Source of the DNA: Bacillus sp. (in: firmicutes)
GTDB taxonomy: Bacteria > Bacillota > Bacilli > Bacillales > Bacillaceae_J
Direction of reading: 5' to 3'
DNA length: 64,000 nt
Assembly: GCA_012842745.1 (NCBI GenBank)
Contig: DUSF01000033.1
Span: 154,156-218,155 of the forward strand
Below are positions 25,063 through 34,830 of the stretch, in pieces (position 1 is the first letter of the stretch; every line of letters begins with the position of its first letter). The notes beneath the pieces are model-generated. The model saw only the letters and a program-made list of their open reading frames with translations. It was not told the origin of the DNA and searched no databases. Made by a program: the position numbers and the translations under genes.

Positions 25063-25251
25063 ATGGAAACAACCCTTAACATGCAAATGGAATGTCTCAA
25101 ATTATTAATTGAAAAAAAACGTAAGCAAATGATTCATTACGGGCTTCGGCATGGATTTACGAATATTAAAACCATCACATTATCCCAAGAATTGGACAAG
25201 CTCATCAATCAAGTTATTCATTTAAATCACAAATCAAGACAAAATGCATGA
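25063..25251 (+). CDS. Spo0E-like aspartyl-phosphate phosphatase
   Basis: 62 residues, two helices. The family signature SQELDKLIN (about 47-55) is present, preceded by LLIEKKRKQMIHYGLRHGF. Spo0E-type phosphatases dephosphorylate Spo0A~P and hold back sporulation. ATG at 25063 has GGTGAGAG upstream. The gene stands alone between terminators and has a perfect Fnr box at -41.5, suggesting that it is made when oxygen is absent. Confidence 0.88.
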   Translation: METTLNMQMECLKLLIEKKRKQMIHYGLRHGFTNIKTITLSQELDKLINQVIHLNHKSRQNA

Positions 25252-25287
25252 AAAGTCTACAGTATTAAAAACACTGTGGGCTTTTTT
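25251..25287 (+). terminator. Terminator after the Spo0E-like gene
   Basis: AAGTCTACAGT pairs with ACTGTGGGCTT (with G-T wobble) and is followed by a T-run directly after the stop codon. Confidence 0.75.
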
Positions 25288-25400
25288 ACTTAACAACATA
25301 TAAATGTTGTTAACTTTTATTAATTTCGTAATTTCTCTTGTAAAATCTTCTATACTATAGTAAATTAGGAGAAACAAAAATGAACATATATTTTTCATAT

Positions 25401-25484
25401 TCTTATCCTGAGAGGTGGAGGGACTGGCCCTATGAATCCTCAGCAACCAGCCAATTGGTCAGGTGCTAATTCCAGACAGATAAG
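25401..25484 (+). promoter_or_regulatory. SAM-I (S-box) riboswitch
   Basis: All conserved S-box blocks are seen in order: CTTATCCTGAGAGGTGGAGG, ACTGGCCC, the GAATCCTCAGCAACC core, GGTCAGGTGCTAATTCC and the closing GACAGATAAG. P1 pairs CTTATC (25402-25407) with GATAAG (25479-25484). Binding of S-adenosylmethionine stabilises P1 and switches off the yitJ-metH operon. Confidence 0.97.
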
Positions 25485-25505
25485 AAGAAGAATTGCCCGT
25501 CAAGT

Positions 25506-25535
25506 AGTCTTCTTCTTAATTGAAGGAGACTTTTT
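25506..25535 (+). terminator. S-box expression-platform terminator
   Basis: AGTCTTCTTC and GAAGGAGACT pair around TTAATT and run into TTTTT. The competing antiterminator is also visible: AAGAAGAAGA (25482-25491) is exactly complementary to TCTTCTTCTT (25508-25517) and overlaps the 3' strand of P1. Confidence 0.88.
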
Positions 25536-25570
25536 GTATTAAAAATATTATTTATGTAGCAGGTGGAAGA

Positions 25571-27424
25571 ATGGGATTTTTACAAGACTTACAAAATCGT
25601 ATTTTAATAGCAGATGGTGCGATGGGAACGCTCCTTTATTCATATGGGGTTGATTTTTGCTTTGAAGAATTGAATCTACTTCAACCAGAGCGGATCACAC
25701 AAATTCATGAAACCTATATTGAAGCCGGAGCAGAAGTTATTCAAACAAATACGTACGGAGCAAATTTTTTAAAACTATCTAGATACGGTTTAGAAGAACA
25801 AGTAAAAGAAATTAATGCCGCAGCCGTTCAGCTAGCTAGAAAAGCTGCAAAAGAAAACACCTATGTTATGGGTACTTTTGGCGGCATCCGTGGCATTAAA
25901 AAAAGTGCAGCCGACATGGATGAAATTAAGAAATCATTCCATGAGCAGCTGTACACTATCCTCACAGAAGGCGTTGACGGAATATTATTAGAAACATTTT
26001 ATGATTTAGAAGAAATAAAAACGGTACTCGAAATCGCCCGAAAGGAAACTGATTTGCCAATTATTTCGCAAGTTTCCATTCATGAAGTTGCTGTTTTACA
26101 GGATGGTACACCTCTTTCAGCGGCTTTGAAACAACTAGAAGAGCTTGGTGCAGATGTTGTCGGTTTAAATTGCCGCTTAGGGCCGCATCATATGATTCAG
26201 GCGTTACAAGAGGTGCCATTGCCGAAGAAGGCATTCCTTTCCGCCTATCCAAATGCTAGCTTGCCCGATTATGAGGATGGCAGATTAATATATGAATCTG
26301 ATGATGTTTATTTCGGCGAGTGTGCGATTCACCTCCGCAACGAAGGAGTGCGTCTAATCGGCGGCTGTTGCGGGACAACACCAAAACATATCAAGGCCGT
26401 TAGTGAAAAACTAAAAGGACTAACACCAGTAACCCATAAAGATGTAAAAATAAAAAACGAGAAAAGCATGATTACGATTGCTTCAAAACCTAGTAAACCA
26501 CATCTCCATGAAATTGTTGCTAAAGAACGGTCTATTATCGTGGAGTTGGATACGCCGAAAACGTTAAATACTGCAAAATTCCTTGAAGGGGCAAAAGCTT
26601 TAAAGGAAGTTGGTATTGATGCCTTAACAATGGCTGATAATTCATTGGCCTCACCAAGAATAAGCAATCTGGCGATGGGGTCTATTGTCAAAAATGACAT
26701 TGGCTTACGCCCACTCGTTCATATTACATGCCGAGACCGCAATTTAATTGGTTTGCAATCCCATTTAATGGGCTTAGATGCTCTAGGAATTGATCAAGTG
26801 TTAGCGGTCACTGGAGACCCGACAAAGGTGGGTGATTTCCCGGGTGCAACATCAGTCTATGACCTATCATCTTTTGAGTTAATTAATTTGATTAAGCAAT
26901 TTAATGAAGGCATGACGTTTTCGGGGAAACCTTTACAAAAGAAAACAGCATTTTCAGTTGCAGCGGCTTTCAATCCAAATGTCCGCCACCTTGATAAGGC
27001 TGTGAAAAGGCTTGAGAAAAAAGTTGAATATGGCGCAGATTATTTTATAAGCCAGCCGGTATTTAATGAAGAGCAATTTTTACAAATATATGAAGCAACA
27101 AAGCATATCGAAAAACCAATCTATATTGGAATCATGCCAATCGTCAGCACCCAAAACGCTGAATTCCTTCATAACGAAGTACCAGGAATCAAATTGACTG
27201 ACGATATTAGAGCAAGGATGGCTCGCTGTGGGTCTGATCGAGAAAAAGCTGAGGCGGAAGGTATAGCGATTGCAAAATCTTTAATCGATAGCGCATTTGA
27301 TTTATTTAATGGAATTTATTTAATTACGCCATTTATGCGCTATGAAATTTCGGTGGAACTAGTTAAATACATTCAAATAAAAAAACAGAAACTAACAAGT
27401 TTTTATGCTAAGAAAGGACGATAA
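25571..27424 (+). CDS. yitJ: Bifunctional homocysteine S-methyltransferase / methylenetetrahydrofolate reductase
   Basis: 617 residues. Domain 1 (about 1-300) is a zinc-dependent homocysteine methyltransferase with zinc ligands in VGLNCRLGP and the [10 protein letters not shown] motif. Domain 2 (about 320-610) is an MTHFR barrel with [23 protein letters not shown] and the late QPVFNEEQF. It links C1 units to methionine synthesis. ATG at 25571 has AGGTGG just upstream; a TTG at 25520 lies inside the terminator hairpin. Controlled by the S-box and 2 nt upstream of metH. Confidence 0.96.
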   Translation: MGFLQDLQNRILIADGAMGTLLYSYGVDFCFEELNLLQPERITQIHETYIEAGAEVIQTNTYGANFLKLSRYGLEEQVKEINAAAVQLARKAAKENTYVMGTFGGIRGIKKSAADMDEIKKSFHEQLYTILTEGVDGILLETFYDLEEIKTVLEIARKETDLPIISQVSIHEVAVLQDGTPLSAALKQLEELGADVVGLNCRLGPHHMIQALQEVPLPKKAFLSAYPNASLPDYEDGRLIYESDDVYFGECAIHLRNEGVRLIGGCCGTTPKHIKAVSEKLKGLTPVTHKDVKIKNEKSMITIASKPSKPHLHEIVAKERSIIVELDTPKTLNTAKFLEGAKALKEVGIDALTMADNSLASPRISNLAMGSIVKNDIGLRPLVHITCRDRNLIGLQSHLMGLDALGIDQVLAVTGDPTKVGDFPGATSVYDLSSFELINLIKQFNEGMTFSGKPLQKKTAFSVAAAFNPNVRHLDKAVKRLEKKVEYGADYFISQPVFNEEQFLQIYEATKHIEKPIYIGIMPIVSTQNAEFLHNEVPGIKLTDDIRARMARCGSDREKAEAEGIAIAKSLIDSAFDLFNGIYLITPFMRYEISVELVKYIQIKKQKLTSFYAKKGR

Positions 27425-27426
27425 AA

Positions 27427-30400
27427 TTGTCACACAATACATTGCAAGAACAGATGAAGAAAAAAATACTGATTATCGACGGTGCAATGGGAACGATGTT
27501 ACAAGAAGCCAATCTTTCCGCAGAAGATTTCGGCGGTGAGCAATATGAAGGCTGTAACGAAAACTTAAACTTAACAGCTCCCCATGTGATTGAATGGATT
27601 CACCGTTCCTATTTTGAAGCAGGAGCTGATATCGTCGAAACAAACACATTCGGCGCAACGAAGCTTGTTTTAGATGATTATGATCTTGGTGAAAAAGCAT
27701 ATGAGATTAATAAAGTAGCGGCAGAGCTAGCTTGTAAAGCAAAAGCTGAGTTTTCCACCCCGGAATGGCCGCGCTTTGTCGCAGGATCAATGGGGCCGAC
27801 GACAAAATCACTATCCGTAACTGGCGGCGTTACATTTGAGAAACTTATCGATAATTATGAAGAACAAACACGCGGACTTATTGATGGCGGCGTTGACCTT
27901 CTGCTACTAGAAACAAGTCAGGATTTGCGTAATGTCAAAGCAGCTTTCGTCGGCATTGAAAAAGCCTTTAACACAACGGGCAAAAAAATACCGCTTATTA
28001 TTTCTGGAACGATTGAGCCGATGGGAACAACGCTAGCTGGTCAATCGATTGAAGCTTTTTATATTTCTATTGAACATATGAAGCCTTTAGCGATTGGTAT
28101 GAACTGTGCAACAGGCCCTGAATTTATGCGCGACCATATCCGCTCACTTGCAGACCTTGCTGTTACTGGTGTGAGCTGTTATCCAAATGCTGGGCTTCCC
28201 GATGAAGAAGGAAAATATCATGAGTCTCCGGAGTCGCTTGCAGCGAAACTTGCTGGCTTCGCAGAAAAAGGCTGGCTTAACATGGCTGGTGGCTGCTGCG
28301 GGACAACACCAGACCATATAAGAGCACTTGCCGAAATTTTAAAGGATTATCCACCGCGACAAATTCCTAAAGAAACGCATAACCATGCGGTCTCTGGTAT
28401 CGAGCCTCTTCTTTACGATGAATCGATGCGCCCGCTATTTGTTGGTGAACGAACAAATGTAATTGGCTCGCGGAAATTTAAGACATTAATCATTGATGGT
28501 CAATTTGAAGAAGCAGCAGAAATTGCCCGTGCCCAAGTGAAAAACGGTGCCCATGTCATCGATGTTTGTTTAGCAAATCCGGACCGTGATGAGCTTGAAG
28601 ATATGGAAAATTTCCTAAGTGTTCTCGTCAAAAAAATTAAAGCACCACTTGTAATCGATTCAACCGATGAAGCAGTTATTGAACGAGCACTTACGTACTC
28701 ACAAGGAAAAGCAATCATTAACTCAATTAACCTTGAAGACGGTGAAGAACGCTTTGAAAAAATTGTGCCGCTTATCCACCGCTTTGGTGCTGCCGTTGTT
28801 GTCGGTACAATTGATGAAACCGGCATGGCCGTAACAGCCGAACGAAAGCTCGAAATTGCCGAGCGGTCTTATCAATTATTAGTAAATAAATATGGTCTAA
28901 ATCCAGAGGATATTATTTTTGACCCGCTTGTTTTTCCAGTTGGAACTGGAGATGAACAGTATATCGGTTCAGCTAACGAAACAGTGAAGGGCATCCGCCT
29001 TATTAAAGAAAAAATGCCAAGATGCTTAACGATACTAGGAGTAAGCAATGTTTCCTTTGGCCTTCCACCTGTAGGTCGAGAAATTCTTAATGCTGTCTAT
29101 TTATATCATTGCACGCAAGCAGGATTAGATTATGCGATTGTTAATACTGAGAAGCTGGAACGATTCGCATCAATTCCAAAAAATGAAATTACGATGGCGG
29201 AAAAGCTTTTATTTGAAACAACAGATGGAATTTTAGCTGAGTTTACTAATTTTTATCGTGATAAGAAAAAAGAAGTAACCGTTCAAAAGAACGATATGAC
29301 TTTGGAAGAAAGACTAGCCTATTATATCGTCGAAGGTACAAAAGAAGGATTAATTCCAGATTTAGAGCTTGCCTTAAAACAATATGAAACACCGCTTGAT
29401 ATTATTAACGGACCATTAATGGCCGGAATGGCAGAAGTTGGTAGGCTCTTCAATGATAACCAGCTTATTGTTGCAGAGGTGCTCCAAAGTGCGGAAGTAA
29501 TGAAAGCATCCGTATCCTTCCTTGAACCGTATATGGAAACAACTGACAATGACAGCGGTAAAGGCAAAGTGCTCTTAGCAACTGTAAAAGGCGATGTCCA
29601 TGATATCGGCAAAAATTTAGTCGACATCATCTTAACGAACAACGGTTTTAAAGTTATTGATTTAGGAATAAAAGTAGCACCTGCAGAGCTTATTAAAGCA
29701 ATTGAAGAAGAAAAGCCTGATATTGTCGGCTTATCAGGACTTTTAGTTAAATCGGCGCAACAGATGGTGTTGACAGCTCAAGATATGAAGCAAGCTAATA
29801 TTTCTACTCCAATTCTTGTAGGCGGTGCTGCCCTTTCTCGTAAATTTACAGAGACAAAAATCGCACCTGAATATGGCGGACCTGTTCTTTATGCAAAAGA
29901 TGCAATGAACGGATTAGACTTAGCCAATCGCCTCCAAGATGAAGAAGAACGGGAGAAGCTCCTTGCTGAAAAAATGGAGGCTTCAAAGACAGCGAATGCG
30001 ACAACAGATGTACAAGCTCACCAGCCAGCAGTAGCTGTTAAAGTTCGCTCAACAGTCTCAACAGATGTCCAAGTGTATAAACCGAGAGACTTGGAACCAC
30101 ATATTTTAAAAGACTACTCTGTTGCCCATATTGAACCATTTATTAATATGCAAATGCTTTTAGGCCACCATTTAGGATTAAAGGGAAAAGTACAAAGGCT
30201 AATTGAGGAAAAAAACGAAAAAGCACTACAAATCAAGGAAACAATCGATGGTTTGCTAGCGGAAGCAAAAACAAGCGACCTTTTAGAGCCATCAGCTATA
30301 TATCAGTTTTTCCCAGCTCAATCAGATGGTGATTCGATTATCGTCTATAATCCGAAGGATAAAGCGACCGTATTGGAAATCTTCACCTTCCCGCGCCAAC

Positions 30401-30870
30401 AGAAAGAACCATATTTATGTTTAGCTGATTATCTCCGATCTGTTGACAGCGGTGAAATGGATTATATTGGACTTTTAGCTGTAACAGCAGGAAAAAATGT
30501 AAGGAAACGTGCGGAAAAATATAAAGAGGAAGGCAACTTCTTATTAAGCCATGCCATCCAATCGTTGGCACTCGAAACAGCGGAGGCATTTGCAGAGCGC
30601 ACCCATCAATTAATGAGAGACCAATGGAGCATCATTGATCCTGTTGATTTATCAATTCAAGACCTTTTTGCAGCAAAATATCAAGGGCAGCGTTATTCAT
30701 TTGGCTATCCATCTTGCCCAAATATCGAAGACCAAGAAAAGCTATTTAAAATGCTGCAGCCTGAACAAATTGGCATTCAGTTAACCGACGGATTTATGAT
30801 GGAGCCTGAAGCTTCTGTAACAGCGATTGTTTTTGCCCATCCAGAAGCTAGATATTTTAATGTATTATAA
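27427..30870 (+). CDS. metH: Cobalamin-dependent methionine synthase
   Basis: 1147 residues in the standard MetH order: homocysteine domain (about 1-310; zinc Cys in GMNCATG and [10 protein letters not shown]), pterin-binding domain (about 330-600; FVGERTNVIGSRKF), cobalamin cap (about 630-710), B12-binding domain with GDVHDIGKN (about 720), and a C-terminal activation domain. It methylates homocysteine with methyltetrahydrofolate through B12. The start is TTG at 27427, with AAAGGACG upstream. The region about 855-885, rich in Ala, Thr and Val, is a linker. Confidence 0.96.
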   Translation: MSHNTLQEQMKKKILIIDGAMGTMLQEANLSAEDFGGEQYEGCNENLNLTAPHVIEWIHRSYFEAGADIVETNTFGATKLVLDDYDLGEKAYEINKVAAELACKAKAEFSTPEWPRFVAGSMGPTTKSLSVTGGVTFEKLIDNYEEQTRGLIDGGVDLLLLETSQDLRNVKAAFVGIEKAFNTTGKKIPLIISGTIEPMGTTLAGQSIEAFYISIEHMKPLAIGMNCATGPEFMRDHIRSLADLAVTGVSCYPNAGLPDEEGKYHESPESLAAKLAGFAEKGWLNMAGGCCGTTPDHIRALAEILKDYPPRQIPKETHNHAVSGIEPLLYDESMRPLFVGERTNVIGSRKFKTLIIDGQFEEAAEIARAQVKNGAHVIDVCLANPDRDELEDMENFLSVLVKKIKAPLVIDSTDEAVIERALTYSQGKAIINSINLEDGEERFEKIVPLIHRFGAAVVVGTIDETGMAVTAERKLEIAERSYQLLVNKYGLNPEDIIFDPLVFPVGTGDEQYIGSANETVKGIRLIKEKMPRCLTILGVSNVSFGLPPVGREILNAVYLYHCTQAGLDYAIVNTEKLERFASIPKNEITMAEKLLFETTDGILAEFTNFYRDKKKEVTVQKNDMTLEERLAYYIVEGTKEGLIPDLELALKQYETPLDIINGPLMAGMAEVGRLFNDNQLIVAEVLQSAEVMKASVSFLEPYMETTDNDSGKGKVLLATVKGDVHDIGKNLVDIILTNNGFKVIDLGIKVAPAELIKAIEEEKPDIVGLSGLLVKSAQQMVLTAQDMKQANISTPILVGGAALSRKFTETKIAPEYGGPVLYAKDAMNGLDLANRLQDEEEREKLLAEKMEASKTANATTDVQAHQPAVAVKVRSTVSTDVQVYKPRDLEPHILKDYSVAHIEPFINMQMLLGHHLGLKGKVQRLIEEKNEKALQIKETIDGLLAEAKTSDLLEPSAIYQFFPAQSDGDSIIVYNPKDKATVLEIFTFPRQQKEPYLCLADYLRSVDSGEMDYIGLLAVTAGKNVRKRAEKYKEEGNFLLSHAIQSLALETAEAFAERTHQLMRDQWSIIDPVDLSIQDLFAAKYQGQRYSFGYPSCPNIEDQEKLFKMLQPEQIGIQLTDGFMMEPEASVTAIVFAHPEARYFNVL

Positions 30871-30871
30871 A

Positions 30872-30913
30872 AAAAAAGTGGGATTTGAGAGTAGCCTCTC
30901 AATCCCACTTTTT
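30872..30913. terminator. Bidirectional terminator between metH and the kinase gene
   Basis: AAAAGTGGGATTTGAGAG and CTCTCAATCCCACTTTT form an almost perfect stem with a 4-nt loop and A/T tails on both sides. It overlaps the last codons of the convergent kinase gene. Confidence 0.92.
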
Positions 30914-32053
30914 ATGTGCTGTCCATTTCATAATAAACGTCGTTTTATTTTCAGTTGATTCTACATTTATTGTGCCATCATGCTTTTCCAAAATTTGCTT
31001 TACGACTGATAAACCAAGACCAGTCCCTAAATTTTTCGTCGTTACAAATGGTTCAAATATATTTTCTAATAAATAAGCGGGGATCATTTTCCCGTTATTT
31101 GATATTTTTAATATAATCTCGTTTTCAACGTTTTTTAATTCAATTTCAATGATTCGGTTTAGTCCCAATTCAGAAAGTTCTTCAACAGCGTTATTAAGGA
31201 TATTAAGAAGAACTTGTTTAATCTGTTCTTTAACCGCAAATACTAAACAATTGGCTTGAATGGATGAAGTCACTTCTATGTTCTCATCAACAAAGCGAGG
31301 ATACATAAACTCAATCATTTTATTCGTAACCCCCGATATGTCGAAAACGACCATTTCATCATCCAAACCCTTTGATTTTGAAAGGTACAAAAAACGCGAT
31401 ACTTTATCCTCAAGACTTTCCATTTCATAGTTAATAATATCAAAATATAAGCCACTTTCTGAATCGGCGCTACTATATTTCTTCTCAAGCATTTTAATAA
31501 ACCCTTTGATTGAAGTTAAAGGATTGCGGAATTCATGGGCAAAGCTAGCGGCGATTTGGCCTAAAATTGTCAACCGATCATGATGCATTTCCTGAATAAA
31601 CCTATTTTTATTTAAAATAATCGAATCCTTTAAATCGGTATACTCTTTAATAGCATAATAGACATATTCGTCGAATAGTTCATCAACAATCATAATGGAG
31701 GAAAGCTTTTCATCATTATTTAAAAAACTCGCTTTTAAAATAAAACTAATTACGAGTGAACGCCCTGCATTAATATTATAAACATACTCACTAATATTAA
31801 CATTTGCCTCTATTCTTTCTTTAGCAATCTTTTTTGTTAAAGCAATGATTGGTTCAACATCTCTCGTTTCAACAAATTCATGGATTAATTCTAGTGTCTT
31901 TTCTCCATTAGCTAGTATTTCCTTATAGAAAGGATCATTTTTAGCAACTTTGGCAGATTGCATCCATAGATTTAGTATTTCTTCTTTCATTTCTTGTATG
32001 TATTTCAAAAAACGCTCGATAAATTGTTTCTTATAATCTATATGTGCTAACAT
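30899..32053 (-). CDS. Soluble sensor histidine kinase
   Basis: About 384 residues without membrane segments. The N-terminal 150 residues (FIERFLKYIQEMKEEILNLW, KTLELIHEFVETRDVEPII) look like the RsbRD-type globin-like sensor region. The kinase part has the H-box SFAHEFRNPLTSIKGF, N-box NILNNAVEEL, G1 ISNNGKMIPAYL, F-box NIFEPFVTTK and G2 GTGLGLSVV. It resembles Bacillus sporulation kinases that phosphorylate Spo0F, but no cognate response regulator lies nearby. The start MLAHIDYKK at 32053 is chosen because GGTGAATTG precedes it; the frame is open further upstream. Confidence 0.88.
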   Translation of the reverse strand: MLAHIDYKKQFIERFLKYIQEMKEEILNLWMQSAKVAKNDPFYKEILANGEKTLELIHEFVETRDVEPIIALTKKIAKERIEANVNISEYVYNINAGRSLVISFILKASFLNNDEKLSSIMIVDELFDEYVYYAIKEYTDLKDSIILNKNRFIQEMHHDRLTILGQIAASFAHEFRNPLTSIKGFIKMLEKKYSSADSESGLYFDIINYEMESLEDKVSRFLYLSKSKGLDDEMVVFDISGVTNKMIEFMYPRFVDENIEVTSSIQANCLVFAVKEQIKQVLLNILNNAVEELSELGLNRIIEIELKNVENEIILKISNNGKMIPAYLLENIFEPFVTTKNLGTGLGLSVVKQILEKHDGTINVESTENKTTFIMKWTAHKKWD

Positions 32054-32144
32054 CAATTCACCAGCTTTCATAAAATATATTACCATGTTTTTCAACAAAA
32101 AAAAGCCAGTTTTATGAATATTACTCATAAACTGACTTTTTATA

Positions 32145-32351
32145 TTATAAACCTTTATATTGCGGTTCCTCGCTCTCAAGCTGGCCGACACGCTTTTCCA
32201 AATCCGCTATGATTTCTTTTAAAGTGTAGACTGCATCTTTGAAAATAGTTTGGACTTCCTCACCTTGGGTGCGCATCAACAAATTTAATAATCCTTGTTC
32301 AATACTTTTTAGCATAGACGTGCATTGTTTCACTTGGGAACCTACCGTCAT
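32145..32351 (-). CDS. DUF1657 domain protein
   Basis: 68 residues starting MTVGSQVKQCTSMLKSIEQG and ending SEEPQYKGL, both features of DUF1657. The paralogue at 34831 starts and ends almost identically. Two such genes flank the spoVA block in the heat-resistance spoVA2mob operon. ATG at 32351 has AGGGTGG-type sequence upstream. Function unknown; probably made in the forespore. Confidence 0.88.
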   Translation of the reverse strand: MTVGSQVKQCTSMLKSIEQGLLNLLMRTQGEEVQTIFKDAVYTLKEIIADLEKRVGQLESEEPQYKGL

Positions 32352-32383
32352 TTTTCATTTTCCACCCTTTCAACATTATCTTT

Positions 32384-32737
32384 TTATCCTTTAGGCTTAA
32401 ACAATAAAGCTCCAATAAAGCCAAAAATAATCGCGGCAGAAATACCGGAGCTTGTCACCTCAAACATCCCAGTTATAACCCCAATTAGTCCGTGTATTTC
32501 TGCTTCGGCCAAAGCACCGTGAACTAAGGAATTTCCAAAACTCGTAATCGGAACAGTGGCCCCTGCACCCGCAAATTCGATAAGCGGTTCATAAAGGCCA
32601 AAACCACCTAATATAGCGCCAATAACAACGAGACTGCTTAATGTATGTGCTGGAGTGAGTTTAAAAACATCGAACATAATTTGCCCCATCACACAGATAA
32701 GTCCCCCGATAACAAAGGCCCAAAAATAAATAGCCAC
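32384..32737 (-). CDS. spoVAEB: Stage V sporulation protein AEb
   Basis: 117 residues, four membrane segments, with the SpoVAE pattern [28 protein letters not shown] and GIISxxF-like [11 protein letters not shown]. Together with SpoVAC it forms the inner-membrane channel that moves dipicolinic acid into and out of the spore. ATG at 32737 is next to the spoVAD stop. Confidence 0.94.
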   Translation of the reverse strand: MAIYFWAFVIGGLICVMGQIMFDVFKLTPAHTLSSLVVIGAILGGFGLYEPLIEFAGAGATVPITSFGNSLVHGALAEAEIHGLIGVITGMFEVTSSGISAAIIFGFIGALLFKPKG

Positions 32738-33763
32738 CTAAACCCCTCCTCCAGCGCCTACTTCACTTTCAATTGAGACAGCATGGGCAATGCACGGAAT
32801 CGTTTCTTTTTGTTGATAAGTAAGCGGGGATAGCAATGCTCCAGTTGCCACGACTAAAATTCTTTTTAATATGCCTTTTTTCATTTCATTTAGTAAATGT
32901 CCATACGTTACAACTGCCGAGCATCCTGCCCCACTTGCTCCTGACAATACAGGCTGGCCTTCCCGATAAATCATAATTCCACAATCTTTATATATCTCAC
33001 TCGTTACTTCCACACCATGCTTATTTAATAAGTCTAAAGCAATTTCATGACCAATATGCCCTAAATCACCAGTAACAATTAAATCATAATATGATGCTGG
33101 AATATTTCTTTCCTTTAGATGCGCTTCAATTGTATCAATCGCCGCAGGTGCCATCGCCCCGCCCATATTAAATGGGTCTGAAAGGCCCATATCAACAATC
33201 CTACCAATTGTGGCTGATGTTACAAAAGGACCATCACCAGAATCGGTGATAATTGCTGTCCCAGCCCCTGTTACAGTCCATTGAGCCGTAGGCGGTTTTT
33301 GCCCCCCGTACTCAGTTGGATAGCGAAATTGCTTTTCAACCGCCGTATTATGACTGACAGCACCTGTTAATACGTATTTAGCCCCTTTTCCATTGACAAC
33401 AAAAGCGGATAGTGCCAACCCCTCCATTGAAGTTGAACAGGCGCCAAATAGCCCAAAATAAGGAGCACCAAGTGTTCGAGCGGCAAAGCTTGTTGAAGTA
33501 ATTTGATTGCTTAAATCGCCACAAAAAAAGAATTGGATATCTTCTTTTCTTAAACCCGCTTTTTTTATAGCGGTTTGGCATGATTCTTCTAATAGTACCT
33601 TTTCTGCCTTTTCATATGAATCCTGATTAAGCCAAAGGTCACCATGGATTAGATCAAAATCATTAGCAAGTCTGCCGTTTCCCTCAAAAGGGCCGACGAC
33701 TGTTGCCGTTGATTTGATTACTGGTTTATTTTCAAAAATCCATGTACGGTGTCCAACTAGCAT
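32738..33763 (-). CDS. spoVAD: Stage V sporulation protein AD
   Basis: 341 residues, thiolase-like fold that binds dipicolinic acid rather than acting as an enzyme. Recognisable segments are LVGHRTWIFENKPVI, FGACSTSMEGLALSAF and GASGAGCSAVVTYGHLL. The start at 33763 overlaps the spoVAC stop (TAATG); a GTG/ATG further upstream would sit inside spoVAC. Confidence 0.95.
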   Translation of the reverse strand: MLVGHRTWIFENKPVIKSTATVVGPFEGNGRLANDFDLIHGDLWLNQDSYEKAEKVLLEESCQTAIKKAGLRKEDIQFFFCGDLSNQITSTSFAARTLGAPYFGLFGACSTSMEGLALSAFVVNGKGAKYVLTGAVSHNTAVEKQFRYPTEYGGQKPPTAQWTVTGAGTAIITDSGDGPFVTSATIGRIVDMGLSDPFNMGGAMAPAAIDTIEAHLKERNIPASYYDLIVTGDLGHIGHEIALDLLNKHGVEVTSEIYKDCGIMIYREGQPVLSGASGAGCSAVVTYGHLLNEMKKGILKRILVVATGALLSPLTYQQKETIPCIAHAVSIESEVGAGGGV

Positions 33764-34242
33764 TACAAACCACCCCATTGAATTAAAATCGTTTTAATCA
33801 AGGCAACGATAAAGGCAGAAAAAACACCAAACATAATGACAGGACCAGCTAATTTAAACATATTACTACCTGTACCAAGTACATACCCTTCCGTTTTATG
33901 TTCGATTGCTGCCGAAATGACGGCATTTCCGAAACCTGTTACCGGAACTGCTGTGCCCGCGCCAGAGAACTGTGCAATCCGATCATAAAAACCAAAGCCT
34001 GTACAAAGCATTGTTATAAAGATTAAAATGGCGACAGTGGGATTGCCAACTGTTTGCTCAGTAAAGTTGAAATTGGTCATTAAAAATGTTTGAATCATTT
34101 GCCCAATCAGACAAATAAAACCGCCAACGAAAAAGGCCCGAAGGCAGTTTGCAACAACGGGGCGTTTTGTTTCCCGCTCTTTTTCAAATTGTTGGTACTC
34201 TTGCATTGTTGGCGTTAGATTTTTCTGTTTTTTATTAGACAT
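33763..34242 (-). CDS. spoVAC: Stage V sporulation protein AC
   Basis: 159 residues: a hydrophilic start (MSNKKQKNLTPTMQEYQQFE), then four to five membrane helices with GGFICLIGQMIQ and GAGTAVPVTGFGNAV. It acts as a mechanosensitive component of the dipicolinic acid channel. It follows the YhcN-like lipoprotein gene by 18 nt. Confidence 0.95.
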   Translation of the reverse strand: MSNKKQKNLTPTMQEYQQFEKERETKRPVVANCLRAFFVGGFICLIGQMIQTFLMTNFNFTEQTVGNPTVAILIFITMLCTGFGFYDRIAQFSGAGTAVPVTGFGNAVISAAIEHKTEGYVLGTGSNMFKLAGPVIMFGVFSAFIVALIKTILIQWGGL

Positions 34243-34260
34243 CAGGATTCCTCCCCCTCT

Positions 34261-34734
34261 CTAAGTTTGTTCCTTCATTAACTTTTGAATCTTTTTTAAT
34301 TCCTTATCCAGCTTCTTTTTTGAAATATCATCATTGTTTATTTTTTCTTCTAGCTTCTCCAATTCAATAAAAATTTTATGGTCTGTTGTGACTTCCACTT
34401 TTTTTGATTTTAATTCTTTTTCAAGTTCTTTGTTCATTTCTTTCGTTAGTTTTTTCGATTCGAATGTATTCCAATGCTTCAGTTCAACTGCAACCATAAG
34501 AAGGTCTTTCGACTCAACGGCTCGTACCCACTTTACTTGATGTTTTTTTAACAATGTATGTTTAGCTCTTTCCGCATCATCTTGGTTTATTTTTCGTTGA
34601 ACTTCGGAGGTGCTCATGTTCATTGGTTGAGGATAAATACTTTCATTGGCAGGCCCTTCTAGCTGAAACTGATTACAACCTGTCAGTAGTGAGTAAATAA
34701 AAAATAGAGAAAATATATATGACGTGATTTTCAT
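34261..34734 (-). CDS. YhcN/YlaJ family sporulation lipoprotein
   Basis: 157 residues with a lipoprotein signal (MKITSYIFSLFFIYSLLTGC). The mature part has the YhcN-like pattern KHTLLKKHQVKWVRAVESKD, VAVELKHWNTFESK and a Lys/Glu-rich coiled coil at the end. Genes of this family sit between DUF1657 and spoVAC in spoVA2mob operons. ATG at 34734 has AGAAGGA upstream; two in-frame ATG codons upstream would bury the signal peptide. Confidence 0.87.
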   Translation of the reverse strand: MKITSYIFSLFFIYSLLTGCNQFQLEGPANESIYPQPMNMSTSEVQRKINQDDAERAKHTLLKKHQVKWVRAVESKDLLMVAVELKHWNTFESKKLTKEMNKELEKELKSKKVEVTTDHKIFIELEKLEEKINNDDISKKKLDKELKKIQKLMKEQT

Positions 34735-34830
34735 CCAATCATCCTTCTGCATTGACATTTGAAAATGAATAATGACTGAAAGAGGCTTGGCAAGCCAGCC
34801 TCTTTTGTGCTGAATCATGGCTTTCTTACA

